The notes: generated by a model not told the origin, from the sequence alone. A DNA stretch of 64,000 bases from UBA7862 sp050872785 (GCA_050872785.1 JBNMHO010000002.1:1-64000); one strand, 5' to 3'; positions 35,274 to 44,898 are shown, numbered from the stretch's first letter. Numbers and translations are program-made.

Positions 35274-36272
35274 TTACACTTTTTTCTTAGATTTTAGTCT
35301 TTTTGATAAGAATAATTTGAAAAGTGGATATGTAAGTGGAACAAAAAGTCTTCTAGATAGGTGATTTCTTCTGCAATGCACAATATATTTCATATTAGAT
35401 TTCAAATTGTGCAAAAGTTCTTTAATTTTCTCCTTGTTGTCATAGTCGCTTTTGTAAATATAATAAAGCATTTCCACACTTACAAGACCTTTTAGGCTCT
35501 TGGCGTATTTTGCGGCTTCGGGATAGTCTTTTTCATATGATTTTATTGCATTGTCTATTCCGATAAGGGTTGTTAATCTGTTTTCGTTAAACTTGCTATG
35601 CACAAGGCTATTTGCCCGTTGTCTATAAAAATATAATTTTCGCTTGTCAAAAACACATTTTTCTATATATTTTAAATACTCCGTGTTAAATGCCACATCT
35701 TCGCCATATTTTATATTTGGGTCAAAAACATTTGGATAGTTTGGGAATTTTTTTAATATCTCGTGTTTGTAGAGTTTGCACCAAACGTTTAAGTCAAACT
35801 TTTTGCAGCTTAAATATTGGCACATGGCGTCAAGTTGATTATATTCTTCCATTTTCTTTTTTTGACTGAATTTTGGGATATTATCAAAGTGAAATTCCTC
35901 TTTCACCTTTTGATAGCCACAAATGGATATGTCTGCATTGTGTTCCACCATATTTTCAATAAGAACAGAAAGCAAATGTGGTGAAGGAATGTCGTCTGGG
36001 TCGCAGAACCAAATGTATTTGCCGTTTGCCACTTTTAGTCCATTATTCCTTGCCATGCATAGTTTTTGATTTTCTTGGTCAACAATTTTAAAATTGTCTT
36101 TCCCCTTGCAAAATTTTTGCAAAAGTTCAAGTGTGTTATCCTTCGACCCGTCATTTACAAAAATATATTCCACATTTTCATAGTCCATTTTTTCAAGGCT
36201 CTCGAAAAGGTCTGGCAAGAATTTTGCCACATTATAACATGGGAAGATTGCGGAAATAAGGTCTTTTTCCAT
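35274..36272 (-). CDS. Glycosyltransferase family 2
   Basis: The 332-residue protein has the GT2 GT-A fold N-terminus (AIFPCYNVAKFLPDLFES), the metal/nucleotide site VNDGSKDNT (about residues 40-48) and a DPDD motif (about 91-94). A C-terminal basic helix ends in KKK and probably touches the membrane. It transfers a sugar from a nucleotide donor to a surface polymer. The gene lies 26 bases after the GT4 gene, in one operon. Confidence 0.88.
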   Translation of the reverse strand: MEKDLISAIFPCYNVAKFLPDLFESLEKMDYENVEYIFVNDGSKDNTLELLQKFCKGKDNFKIVDQENQKLCMARNNGLKVANGKYIWFCDPDDIPSPHLLSVLIENMVEHNADISICGYQKVKEEFHFDNIPKFSQKKKMEEYNQLDAMCQYLSCKKFDLNVWCKLYKHEILKKFPNYPNVFDPNIKYGEDVAFNTEYLKYIEKCVFDKRKLYFYRQRANSLVHSKFNENRLTTLIGIDNAIKSYEKDYPEAAKYAKSLKGLVSVEMLYYIYKSDYDNKEKIKELLHNLKSNMKYIVHCRRNHLSRRLFVPLTYPLFKLFLSKRLKSKKKV

Positions 36273-36298
36273 TTATTTACTCCTATTTGTGTGAAAAA

Positions 36299-37516
36299 TT
36301 AAGATTTTTTCTTCTTTTTAGGCTCAAAAACATAATTTTTGCACATATCTTTATATCTTTCATAAACTTCTGGCACGAGTGTGTCCCAAGTTATGTAAAT
36401 ATCTTCTTTGCACTTATTGCGAACTTTTGAATACTGCTCAGCGTTTTCAAAAATCTCTTCAATTTTCTTTGCAAAACTTTCTGGGTTGTCGAGAGAGATG
36501 TATCCATTTTGCCCGTCTGTTATGACAGTTGAGGCTATGGTGCCACCTACAAAAAGTGTTGGAAGTGAAAATGCCGCCGCTTCAATTCGCACAATGCCGT
36601 CTGTGTCATATTTGGAGGGGAACAAATGAATGTCAGATATGGCAAACAGTTTTCCTTTTTCTTTTGCGTCCATAACCTTGCCCACAAAAACAACTTTGTC
36701 TTCAAGATTAAGTTTTTTTACACGATTTTTAAAATACTCCTTGTCGCCGCCGTCACCAACTATAAGCCATTTAAACTTAAAGTCTTTGTCAGATAAGATT
36801 TTGCAACTGTCAACAATTAAGTCAAGGTTTTTAAGCTTGTTCACTCTGCCTATTGTGATAAAAACTTTTTCGTCCTTTTGTATCCCATATTGTTTGGAGA
36901 GTTCTTTTTTAAAGAGGGATATTTCATCAGACGAGAAGTTATTTTCTAGGTCCGTAGCGTTTGAGATAAGTCCAGTTTTCCCCCTGTAGCCATAATGGCG
37001 GGAAAGTTCCACGCAGCCAGGATTCATTGCCCACAATTCGTCACATTTGTTGAATGTTTTTGCAATAATATTGAGCATCATGCGAGTTATTGTTTTGCTC
37101 TTTGTCGCCCGAAGAAAGTCTTGTTCAAATTGGCTGTGAAGGGTGGAAATGAGCGGAATTTTATGTTTTTTTGCATATTTTACGCCCACCTTTCCAATGG
37201 TGAATGGCGAATGAATGTGAACTAAGTCAAGGTTAGAATTTTTGACCTCTTGTGAAAACTTTTTGTCCGCATTTGGCATAGGCAAGTCATAATCCAAAAA
37301 AGCAAGGGGAAATCTCGCTTTGCATCTGACCACCTTGTAAGGTAGCGTGCTATCGTCAAATTTTTTTCTGCCCGCTGGGGCAAACACTGTTACATTGCAC
37401 ATTTTGGCAAGTCGTCTTGCATAGTTATCCACCACCATAACAACCCCGTCAATCATTGGGAAAAATGCGTCAACAAACAGTCCTATATTGAGTTTCTTTT
37501 CAGAATTATCTTCCAT
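36299..37516 (-). CDS. Glycosyltransferase family 4
   Basis: The 405-residue GT-B enzyme begins GLFVDAFFPMIDGVVMVVDNYARRLA, as in diacylglycerol or poly-glycosyl GT4 enzymes. The C-terminal donor site has TIGRVNKLKNLDLIVDSC and an EX7E-like stretch (SKYDTDGIVRIEAAAF). The C-terminus is very basic, suggesting membrane association. It is the first gene of the glycan operon. The sequence resembles enzymes that make glycolipid anchors, but substrate is unproven. Confidence 0.88.
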   Translation of the reverse strand: MEDNSEKKLNIGLFVDAFFPMIDGVVMVVDNYARRLAKMCNVTVFAPAGRKKFDDSTLPYKVVRCKARFPLAFLDYDLPMPNADKKFSQEVKNSNLDLVHIHSPFTIGKVGVKYAKKHKIPLISTLHSQFEQDFLRATKSKTITRMMLNIIAKTFNKCDELWAMNPGCVELSRHYGYRGKTGLISNATDLENNFSSDEISLFKKELSKQYGIQKDEKVFITIGRVNKLKNLDLIVDSCKILSDKDFKFKWLIVGDGGDKEYFKNRVKKLNLEDKVVFVGKVMDAKEKGKLFAISDIHLFPSKYDTDGIVRIEAAAFSLPTLFVGGTIASTVITDGQNGYISLDNPESFAKKIEEIFENAEQYSKVRNKCKEDIYITWDTLVPEVYERYKDMCKNYVFEPKKKKKS

Positions 37517-37699
37517 AGTTACACATTATCACAAATATTAAAAATTCCCAAACAATTTAAGCGAGTTTGTGTATTATTGCTCCCATTTTACAGATTTTGC
37601 CACTTAATATGTTAAATATTTATTATATTTTCGTTATTTTGCATATAGACAACGCAAAATTCTTGTGATAAAATTTTCCTTGTAAAACGGAGAAAAATT

Positions 37700-40192
37700 A
37701 TGAAAACAGTAGATTTAAGAGATTTTATTGAAGTGACTACAAGAAACAATAAAGACGAATATGGAAAGATTAGACCAGAACTTGCAACAGAGGATAAAGT
37801 CTTTTTGCCAACACTTGAGGAGATAAGACACTTTAGGGCTTTGCATCCAAAAACAAAGTTGGAGATTTCTGCCTATGGAATTTGCACCGGTGGCAACTGG
37901 TCTGCAGCTTATGACCCAGAGCTTACAATCGACCGAAAATATTATACGCATGCTTGGCTTTCAGATTGCGATGAGTTCCAGTCTGAAAAATATGTAAGAT
38001 ATGTGGACCGTGACTTTGGCGTTGACACAGAAGGGGTTGATAACCTTTCAAACGGAATTCTTCCAATGATGAACCTTAACCTTGAAAAGTTTGCAAGGAT
38101 AATGGAATATGACCGCAAAAATGGAAATGTTCTTTTGGGGATTGAGCAAGATAACGATGGAAATATGACTATTCAACTTGGCAAATATCCACAAGAGTTT
38201 TCTACTTCCATAAAAACATGGAGCACAAAGGGAATTATTTACTATGACGGCAAAACCAAAGAAGTTCAATCTGTTGATATGAGAAATAATAATCAGAACG
38301 TTTTGCAACTAAAAGATGGTTCTCGTTGTTGGTCAGCAAGATTTCATGGAACTGATCAAGGAAAAGCTTATTTCTTTATTGAAGAACCAATAGTTTGGTA
38401 TATTACAAATTGGAAAGACTTGCCAACAAGTATAAATTCATATGGAACGGGCAAAGCAAAAAATGTTCAACTTTTATCAAAGAAAGTCTTGCAGAGAATG
38501 AGATTTGCTTCAGATCCTGAAATTGGTGCTTATTGGAAAAATAGTTATGTCAGAAGTTTTTTGAATGGGAAAAACTATGAAGAAGTGGCGAAGATGGCTA
38601 GTTTGGGGATTAAATCAAATGAGGCAAGTGTCTTAGGCTTTATGGACGATGCCTTTGTGTATCAAGTGCCAGACAATCACCCAGCAGCCAACCTAGAAAG
38701 TCTTTTTACAGATAGCAAAAATAAAGCCGAAACTTCTAAAAAACTTTCAAAAAGTGAAATCTTTAAAAAGGCGTGGGAATATGCTAGCAAAATGAAAGGT
38801 GGAGATTTTGTAGAAAACGTGAAAGGGTTTATTAAAATGGTGGAAGAAGCGGACGGCAATTTGGAAAACAACGGGGGTGAGGAAATGTTGGAAGAAAACG
38901 CAAATAATGCGTCTGAAAAATCTAATATGCCAATTATCAAAAAGAGAACTCGTCTTGCTCGTCTTAACCCAGACGAAACTCCAGAAAGCAACAGAAGATT
39001 TATGACTGACACTGAACTTATCAAAAGCTGGGTCGATGCGGGACAATCGGTGTTGCTTCGTGGTCCAAGTGGAATTGGAAAAACTGAAAGACTGAAATCT
39101 CTTTATCCAGACTTAATTTACATAAAACTTACAAACAATATGTTCCCAGAAAAAGTTGTTGGTTCTGTCAACCTTCAAACGGGGCAAAACATTCCACCAG
39201 ACTTTGCAAAACAAGCAATTTTGTCTTGTGCAACAAGTGAGGAAAGAAAACTTGTGCAGGAGAACATTCAAAACTTGTATGAAATTGCAGACGAGGTTTA
39301 TGAAAGAAGCAAAAACAGCGACAAAAAGACAGTTATTTTGCTTGACGAACTTCTAAATGTAAAACCAGCAGTGCAGTCACTTGTATATACTCTTGTTCTA
39401 AATAGAATTGTAGAAACGGGAAACGGTCTTAAACTTCCAGCAAACACGGTTGTTGTGGCAACGGGCAATCAGAAGAAATATTCCGCCGTTGCAGAAGACC
39501 TTGCCGAACCACTTGAAAAGCGTTTTGACCACATTTTGGATATGCAACCAAAAGTTGACGAATGGATATCAGAATACGCCATTCCAAAAGGCACTCATCC
39601 AGCAGTTGTGGGATACATTCTTGAAAAGTTTAACGAAAGCGGAAGAAATAACAATATTGGAAGGATTGGATATTTTTATGAAGAGCCAGAAGTTGGCGAA
39701 AGGGAACTGGACAACTACGGTTGTCGTGGCAGAACAAACGACCCTCGTGGCTGGGTGTCTGTTTCAAATACACTTTATGCCTTTGAAAAGAACTTGAAAG
39801 AAGGAAAATATAAAGGAAAAGATGTTGAAAATATCCTTGAAATGTCACTTGAAAGCAAACTTCGTGAGTCGTGGGCAAACGAGTTTTATGACTTCTACAA
39901 CGTTCCAACTTTGACTGTTAGTGACGTTATTTCAGGCGAGTTTGACGCACAGGACTTGCCACAAAACGCAAATGAAAGATTTGCCACAATGACCAGTCTG
40001 CTTGCTGCCAACATGGACGAAGTGGAAAAATGCAGAATATTCATCAGAGCCTTTTGCGACTCGGAATATGTCAGTTTGTATGACATTCTTTGGGCGGGCA
40101 ATGATGACGCAAGAAAGGAATACATTGCCGAACTTCAAGCATCGGACGAAATGAGATTTGATGAAATTTTCCAAGAAGAAATGAATAGATAA
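37700..40192 (+). CDS. DUF6273-like domain fused to a MoxR-type AAA+ ATPase
   Basis: The 830-residue protein has an N-terminal 300-residue region with a DUF6273-like signature (EPIVWYITNW...LLSKKVL...YWKNSYVRSFLNG, about residues 230-295), an acidic linker (about 340-425), and a MoxR-type AAA+ module with Walker A GPSGIGKT (about 455-462), Walker B TVILLDELLN and sensor VVATGNQ. MoxR ATPases act with VWA-domain partners in assembly or activation of protein complexes. The partner follows by 12 bases. A promoter-like TAGACA-17-TAAAAT lies about 20 bases upstream of the ATG. Confidence 0.8.
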   Translation: MKTVDLRDFIEVTTRNNKDEYGKIRPELATEDKVFLPTLEEIRHFRALHPKTKLEISAYGICTGGNWSAAYDPELTIDRKYYTHAWLSDCDEFQSEKYVRYVDRDFGVDTEGVDNLSNGILPMMNLNLEKFARIMEYDRKNGNVLLGIEQDNDGNMTIQLGKYPQEFSTSIKTWSTKGIIYYDGKTKEVQSVDMRNNNQNVLQLKDGSRCWSARFHGTDQGKAYFFIEEPIVWYITNWKDLPTSINSYGTGKAKNVQLLSKKVLQRMRFASDPEIGAYWKNSYVRSFLNGKNYEEVAKMASLGIKSNEASVLGFMDDAFVYQVPDNHPAANLESLFTDSKNKAETSKKLSKSEIFKKAWEYASKMKGGDFVENVKGFIKMVEEADGNLENNGGEEMLEENANNASEKSNMPIIKKRTRLARLNPDETPESNRRFMTDTELIKSWVDAGQSVLLRGPSGIGKTERLKSLYPDLIYIKLTNNMFPEKVVGSVNLQTGQNIPPDFAKQAILSCATSEERKLVQENIQNLYEIADEVYERSKNSDKKTVILLDELLNVKPAVQSLVYTLVLNRIVETGNGLKLPANTVVVATGNQKKYSAVAEDLAEPLEKRFDHILDMQPKVDEWISEYAIPKGTHPAVVGYILEKFNESGRNNNIGRIGYFYEEPEVGERELDNYGCRGRTNDPRGWVSVSNTLYAFEKNLKEGKYKGKDVENILEMSLESKLRESWANEFYDFYNVPTLTVSDVISGEFDAQDLPQNANERFATMTSLLAANMDEVEKCRIFIRAFCDSEYVSLYDILWAGNDDARKEYIAELQASDEMRFDEIFQEEMNR

Positions 40193-40204
40193 AAGGAGAA
40201 AATT

Positions 40205-41878
40205 ATGTCAGAGCAGAAAGACCTTGAAACTTTGAGAAAAAAACTGATTGTAAAATATCCAAGATTTGCTTCTCTTATTGCAAACATTGGAATTGAGTTT
40301 AGAACAAATCTTCAATTTGACACTGCAGCCACTGACGGAAAAAAAATATATTTTTCTCCAAACTTTGTTAAAAGTCAGCCAGAAGACGTCCTTCTTTTCA
40401 CTCTTGCTCACGAGGTCATGCACATAAAGTTTAGACATCACGAAAGAAAATTTGACAAAGATGGAAAAGAGAGAGATAAAGAAACTTGGAACATTGCCAC
40501 AGATGCAATCATAAATGCAAATCTTGAACGTGACGGGTTGAAAGGGATAGAAGATGCTGTTCGAGTTGAGGGAGCGTTGAACTTCACGTCCGAGGAACTT
40601 TATGACCTAATCTATGACCCAGAAAAAAACAAACAAGAACAAAATGAGCCATCAAACGAAGGCGACGACTCGGGCAATCCGTCAGACAAAAACGGCGGCG
40701 GTGCTGGACAAAATGACAACAAGCAAAAAGACGACAAGCAAAATGGAAATAAAAAACAAAAATTAAAAATCACTGGCAAATGCAATGACGACCACTCCAT
40801 GTGGGACAAGAACAAAGAAAAAACAGAAAACAAAGACCAACAAAATGGTGATGGCGGAAAGGGCAAGGATAAGTCAAACTCTAAGGACGGGACGAAAGAT
40901 AAAAACAAAACACCCGAAAAAGATAGTTCAAAAGATAACTCAAAAGATAACTCAAAAGATAAGACAAAAGATAATACAAAGTCCAAAAAAGATAAAACAA
41001 AAGATAGTGACGGCAAAACAGATAATAAAAGTTCAAAAAGTGACCAATCTGACAGTAGTTCTAAAAACGCAGGACATGGCGACTTTGCTAGCAAACTAAG
41101 GCAAAACACAGCCGACCCAAATGAAATAATAAACGAGAAAGCAGAATTTCAAAAGAATAGAGAACAAAAAATTGGACGCATGCAAAGTGTGTTTGAAAAA
41201 GTTAAATCTCAAATTACAACAAAAAATGAAAAGTCATTTGGCTATGTTGGCGAGGGAAGTCACATTGTAGATTGGAAAGTTCTCCTCAGACGAGAACTAG
41301 AGAAAAACGAAACAGTTTGGTCGCAACGCAGATCCATTGCCGAAAACAATTATGCCTATCGCTTGGAAGAATTTGAAGTTGACGAGGACTCAACAACAGA
41401 AGTTTTGCTCGACACCTCTGGCTCTGTTCCAAACAGACTTATCATGCAATTTTTGCGAGCGTTGAAACCTCTTGCCAAGCAATCAAAACTTAAAGTCGCA
41501 ACTTTTGACGATGATGTTCACCTTCCATTTGTGGAAATTAAGAAAATGGAAGACATAGACAACTTTAACATCATAGGCTCTGGCGGAACAAACTTCAACA
41601 ACGCCGTCCTCGCCTTTTCAAAAGACCCAAAAGTTAATAAAATTGTATTCACAGACGGCTATGCCAACTTAACAAGAGATTACAAATATCTAGCAAACAT
41701 CATTTGGCTTGTGTATGCAAACAGAGATTTTGACCCACCACTTGGCAAGGTTATTCAAGTTTCAGAGGAAGCCCTTGACAACTTGCAAAACACAAACTGG
41801 ACATCAAATAACATGCAAAATTACACCACTCAAAACTCAGAAACCGAAGTTCTTAGCGAGATAAGTCTTGAAAGATAA
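40205..41878 (+). CDS. DUF2201-type metallopeptidase/VWA-like protein, MoxR partner
   Basis: The 557-residue protein has an N-terminal metallopeptidase-like domain with zinc motif HEVMH (residues 69-73). A 180-residue low-complexity linker (about 135-315) is very rich in Lys, Asp, Ser and Asn with KDNSKDNSKD repeats. The C-terminal VWA-like domain has LDTSGSVPN (about residues 400-408, MIDAS DxSxS) and GSGGTNF. AAAGGAGAAAATT precedes the ATG. With the MoxR ATPase it forms a RavA-ViaA-like pair; the cellular target is unknown. Confidence 0.82.
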   Translation: MSEQKDLETLRKKLIVKYPRFASLIANIGIEFRTNLQFDTAATDGKKIYFSPNFVKSQPEDVLLFTLAHEVMHIKFRHHERKFDKDGKERDKETWNIATDAIINANLERDGLKGIEDAVRVEGALNFTSEELYDLIYDPEKNKQEQNEPSNEGDDSGNPSDKNGGGAGQNDNKQKDDKQNGNKKQKLKITGKCNDDHSMWDKNKEKTENKDQQNGDGGKGKDKSNSKDGTKDKNKTPEKDSSKDNSKDNSKDKTKDNTKSKKDKTKDSDGKTDNKSSKSDQSDSSSKNAGHGDFASKLRQNTADPNEIINEKAEFQKNREQKIGRMQSVFEKVKSQITTKNEKSFGYVGEGSHIVDWKVLLRRELEKNETVWSQRRSIAENNYAYRLEEFEVDEDSTTEVLLDTSGSVPNRLIMQFLRALKPLAKQSKLKVATFDDDVHLPFVEIKKMEDIDNFNIIGSGGTNFNNAVLAFSKDPKVNKIVFTDGYANLTRDYKYLANIIWLVYANRDFDPPLGKVIQVSEEALDNLQNTNWTSNNMQNYTTQNSETEVLSEISLER

Positions 41879-41883
41879 AACAA

Positions 41884-41913
41884 GAAAACTACACCAAAAA
41901 TGTGTAGTTTTTT
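41884..41913 (+). terminator. Terminator of the MoxR-VWA operon
   Basis: AAAACTACAC/GTGTAGTTTT stem with T tail. Confidence 0.9.
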
Positions 41914-41991
41914 ATGTTTTGTTGCAAAAAAATGTATAAAATTTGTGTTAAAAATTGAAAAAATGTGTAAATTTTACTAAAAAACAGTGCA

Positions 41992-42006
41992 AAAATGTGT
42001 AAAATT
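41992..42006. repeat. Left 15-bp direct repeat flanking the prophage
   Basis: AAAATGTGTAAAATT occurs here and identically at 54670-54684, just before the metK promoter. Two diverged copies of the same motif precede it (near 41930 and 41960). It is proposed as the attachment or target duplication of the inserted phage. AT-richness means coincidence is possible. Confidence 0.45.
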
Positions 42007-42224
42007 CAAATTGTCAAATAAAATTAGCAAAAAAATTTGAAAAAGTTTAAAAAATTTTTAGATATAGGCTAAATTATGGGAGAAAAAGCAAACCATACCT
42101 TTGCAAAGGTATGTTTGAAGTAAAATTTTTTTGGTAGGAAATATTTATTGCATGGCGAAAAAGAGTGTAAGTTTTGCACTCTTTTTTTGAATATTTTTTT
42201 TGGGGTGGAAAATAATTTAAGGCT
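42007..42224. other. Left prophage end, non-coding, with terminator hairpins
   Basis: The region is AT-rich. It holds ACCATACCTTTG/CAAAGGTATG (about 42092-42115) and AAAGAGTGTAAG...TTGCACTCTTT with T tail (42161-42190), a probable terminator. It also holds the left candidate inverted repeat 42025-42048. I see no gene. Confidence 0.6.
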
Positions 42225-43238
42225 TTATTTAGCAAGTTTTTGAAGTTCTTTTTCAAAATGTTCATGTGATGTTGCATAGCCTAAAACTGCTCGGGGATAA
42301 TGGTTTATCCAATCTTCAACATGTTTTATATCATTTACAGAGTATTTTGAAATATCCGAGCCTTTTGGTATCATACGCCGAATTTCTCGGTTAAGCCTCT
42401 CGTTGGTTCCACGTTCACTGCTACAGTAAGGGTGACAGTAATATGCTTGTGTACGTTTGTAATCTCCAAACTGCGATTTTTCTATTGATATATGGTCTAA
42501 AAATTCAGAACCATTATCAAAAGTTATACTTTTGAATATTTTTGAGAAATTATTTTTATATTTTCGCTCCAAGGAATTTATACATTCTAAAACACATTGT
42601 TGCGTTTGTCGTTCAATCTTAAATATTATTTCTAGTCTTGTAAGTCGTTCTGACAGTGTAAATAAGCAAGTTTTTGTTGGACCGCAGACACAGTCTCCTT
42701 CCCAATGTCCAAAAGCTAAGCGCTTGTTAATTTCAGTTGGACGTTTTTCTATTGAAACTCCACGACTAATACGTTTGATAAAGACTTTTTTATATTCCTT
42801 TTTGCGTGGAAGAAGTTTTATAGTCGGGAAAAAGCCTAACCTTATATATCTGTATAAGGTTGTTTTACTGATATCCGTTTTAAAAGGCATATTGTTACGT
42901 TTTATTTCTCCCAATGCTGCACAAGCGGATATTTTATCCTTTACAACACGTTTTTCTATGTAATTCACAAATTCATAGTCATTGCCGAGTTTAATCGGTC
43001 TTCCTTTTTTGGTGCAAAGTAAGTCATATCTATCTTGTGAGCGGTTGGCAGAATATGTTTTGTAATATTTCCATGTTGAGCCGTTTAAAAGCGTACACTC
43101 ACCACGTTTAAGTTCTCTGTAAATTGTGCATAGGTGCAAGCCCAGTAGTTGTGAAATTTCTTTCTTTGTTTTCTTTGCATTGTTTAATGTTTCAATTTGA
43201 AGTCTTTGTGTCCATGTTAAACTCTTTTTCCTTCCCAT
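42225..43238 (-). CDS. IS30-family transposase (probable phage integration enzyme)
   Basis: The 337-residue transposase has an N-terminal helix-turn-helix (KKEISQLLGLHLCTIYRELKR) and an intact DDE core: HWEGD (Asp182), FDNGSEF (Asp241) and ERGTNERLNR (Glu280). The length is normal for IS30. No convincing IS of its own could be delimited: a 13-bp inverted repeat with one mismatch (41998-42010/43302-43314) is the best pair. Position at the end of the phage genome fits a phage-borne transposase that integrates and excises the viral circle. Confidence 0.88.
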   Translation of the reverse strand: MGRKKSLTWTQRLQIETLNNAKKTKKEISQLLGLHLCTIYRELKRGECTLLNGSTWKYYKTYSANRSQDRYDLLCTKKGRPIKLGNDYEFVNYIEKRVVKDKISACAALGEIKRNNMPFKTDISKTTLYRYIRLGFFPTIKLLPRKKEYKKVFIKRISRGVSIEKRPTEINKRLAFGHWEGDCVCGPTKTCLFTLSERLTRLEIIFKIERQTQQCVLECINSLERKYKNNFSKIFKSITFDNGSEFLDHISIEKSQFGDYKRTQAYYCHPYCSSERGTNERLNREIRRMIPKGSDISKYSVNDIKHVEDWINHYPRAVLGYATSHEHFEKELQKLAK

Positions 43239-43360
43239 ATTTTTTATTCTCCTTTGTCTAAATTTGTCGAAATGTATGTTATTTTGTCATATGTGTTAAC
43301 TTTTGAATTTTGCATGTTATAATAAAAAAAAGTTATATTTCAGACTAGAGGAAAATACTT

Positions 43361-43786
43361 ATGGAAGAAGAAGTAAAAAAGAAGAAAAAAAATCCATTCA
43401 AAATTATTCTAAAGATAATTGCTTTTTTAGGATGTGCAATTATTTTCACAGGAGTTTATTTTACTTTTTTTGCCAAAGAAAAGCTTGCATACAATGGAAT
43501 AGAATATAACGGCTTAGAAGCCTATGTATATATTGAAATGGACAATAGGACTACAAACCAAGTTAAATTTGATAGGACAAATTTCTCAATCAAAGGAAAT
43601 AATGTATCTAAAACAGCAAATGCGTTATATACAACATATTCTGGAACAAATAAATATGGTTATCAATCTGGAGAATATAGATTAAATTCTTTTGACAAGG
43701 TAAAGATAATGATTGTGTTTTATAGGACAGATATAACAACAGACTGTTCAATCTACTACAACGGAGAATTTATATCTAAATTATAA
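43361..43786 (+). CDS. Single-pass membrane protein, plus-strand cargo of the prophage (141 aa)
   Basis: A Lys-rich N-terminus is followed by one membrane helix (residues 16-37) and a beta-rich extracytoplasmic domain of about 100 residues (DUF4352-like look, unproven). AGAGGA precedes the ATG. It is the only clear protein gene in the prophage on the opposite strand and has its own promoter-like TATAAT and terminator. Accessory genes in such positions of inoviruses often affect superinfection or the host surface; here the function is unknown. Confidence 0.7.
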   Translation: MEEEVKKKKKNPFKIILKIIAFLGCAIIFTGVYFTFFAKEKLAYNGIEYNGLEAYVYIEMDNRTTNQVKFDRTNFSIKGNNVSKTANALYTTYSGTNKYGYQSGEYRLNSFDKVKIMIVFYRTDITTDCSIYYNGEFISKL

Positions 43787-43804
43787 CAGATTATTTATAA
43801 AAAA

Positions 43805-43837
43805 ACTAGGTGAATAAAACACCTAGTATTTTTTTTG
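43805..43837. terminator. Terminator between the cargo gene and the phage minus-strand genes
   Basis: ACTAGGTG/CACCTAGT with loop AATAAAA; an A run on one side and a T8 run on the other, so probably bidirectional. Confidence 0.9.
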
Positions 43838-43844
43838 TATATTG

Positions 43845-44045
43845 TTATCTTGTCAGTTGCAGAAATGACAGTTTTTGAAGCAAGTGTTTGTTGCTTGCGA
43901 CAAGCAGTTCTATCTTTTGCGACATTCGAGTTATTGTTTCGTTCTCAGTAAGGAGTAATGTTTTTACTTTTTCTTTCAACAATATATTTTCTTGTTCTAG
44001 TCGTTTTATATATATTTCTTTATTAAATTTTTGTGTATCGTTCAT
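43845..44045 (-). CDS. Small coiled-coil phage protein (66 aa)
   Basis: The product is almost entirely heptad-like (about residues 10-60). AAGGAG precedes the ATG, and it starts seven bases after the previous gene ends, so it is the last gene of the rep-side operon. Function unknown. Confidence 0.6.
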   Translation of the reverse strand: MNDTQKFNKEIYIKRLEQENILLKEKVKTLLLTENETITRMSQKIELLVASNKHLLQKLSFLQLTR

Positions 44046-44052
44046 TTTTTGA

Positions 44053-44682
44053 TTATTTCTCCTTTTTGTTTTTAAGTTTCTGATATGCTTTCTGCAACTC
44101 CCAGACTATGTTTAGAAGTTGGTTTTTGGTTTTTGACTCAAAATATGAATATTCATATTCTTGTTTTGGGTCGTAAGCCATAGGTATTTCTTCTTCGTTA
44201 ATTTCAGCGGAAGAAGTGTCTTCAATGACTTTCTCGGATTTATCTCCGTCTTTCATAGTTTTTATGTATTCACGAATTTGTTTGACTGTCATAGTTGGCA
44301 AGACGAAACCATTGATAATTGAATTTTTTGCAGTATCTTCGGATAATACAAGTAATTCAAAAAGTTTGCTACTTGTAAAATCTTCATATATAGGATATAA
44401 ACTACAAGATTGTGGGTGTACATATCTTTCATAACACTGTTTGTATCTTGATACAGCCTTTTTGTCAAAGCCAAACTTCTCAAGCAACTTGTATGAATTA
44501 TAGGCTTCATTGTCTTTTGCTTTATAGTAATTGCCTTTGCAATACTTCCATATATTATAAATACATTCACATGTTTTAGCAAAATTTAGTTGCGAATTAT
44601 TAAAATTATCTTTTAATCTTTCAATTAACAAAGATAGTTCGTTGTCTTCAAATTCTAAATCACATTTTATAAAGTTTTCCAT
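44053..44682 (-). CDS. Phage protein with a ParB/DUF3102-like C-terminal segment (209 aa)
   Basis: The soluble helical protein contains the segment SKLFELLVLSEDTAKNSII...PTMTVKQIREYIK (about residues 104-140). This resembles the region of plasmid and phage replication or partition proteins in which a short SKL-LL-L helix is followed by MTV-x-Q-IR. This suggests a regulator of phage replication or copy number. A C-terminal acidic and then helical stretch follows. It starts one base after the stop codon of the 48-residue gene upstream. Confidence 0.6.
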   Translation of the reverse strand: MENFIKCDLEFEDNELSLLIERLKDNFNNSQLNFAKTCECIYNIWKYCKGNYYKAKDNEAYNSYKLLEKFGFDKKAVSRYKQCYERYVHPQSCSLYPIYEDFTSSKLFELLVLSEDTAKNSIINGFVLPTMTVKQIREYIKTMKDGDKSEKVIEDTSSAEINEEEIPMAYDPKQEYEYSYFESKTKNQLLNIVWELQKAYQKLKNKKEK

Positions 44683-44683
44683 A

Positions 44684-44830
44684 CTATTTTCTTTTTAACT
44701 CCCTTATTTGATTATCTATCCATTTTATCAGTGCTTGTTTTGGTGTAAGTCCATAAAAGACAAAATGATTAAAGTTTATTTCTTTTACTTTTTCTAGTTC
44801 TTCAATCGCAAGTTGTTTCTGAGGTTCCAT
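44684..44830 (-). CDS. Short phage ORF (48 aa)
   Basis: This frame reads MEPQKQLAIEELEKV... and ends at a TAG one base before the next ATG. AAAGGA lies nine bases upstream of the start, so it is probably translated. The product is helical with charged ends. Not recognised. Confidence 0.55.
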   Translation of the reverse strand: MEPQKQLAIEELEKVKEINFNHFVFYGLTPKQALIKWIDNQIRELKRK

Positions 44831-44863
44831 TTTAATTTTTCCTTTTAAATTTTAAATAAAGTG

Positions 44864-44892
44864 TTGCAATTCTAATTTTATTGGTGTATAAT
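44864..44892 (+). promoter_or_regulatory. Plus-strand promoter of a structured phage RNA
   Basis: TTGCAA (44864-44869) and TATAAT (44887-44892) with a 17-base spacer, opposite to the flanking phage genes. Confidence 0.75.
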
Positions 44893-44898
44893 ACTATT

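Noticed and set aside
40612..41109. A 165-codon minus-strand frame
   Set aside because: It is antisense to the Lys/Asp/Ser-rich linker of the VWA protein and is explained by composition.
41998..43314. A free-standing IS30 insertion sequence
   Set aside because: The only inverted repeat found is 13 bases with one mismatch, the span is longer than typical, and the transposase fits better as part of the phage. It is not excluded.
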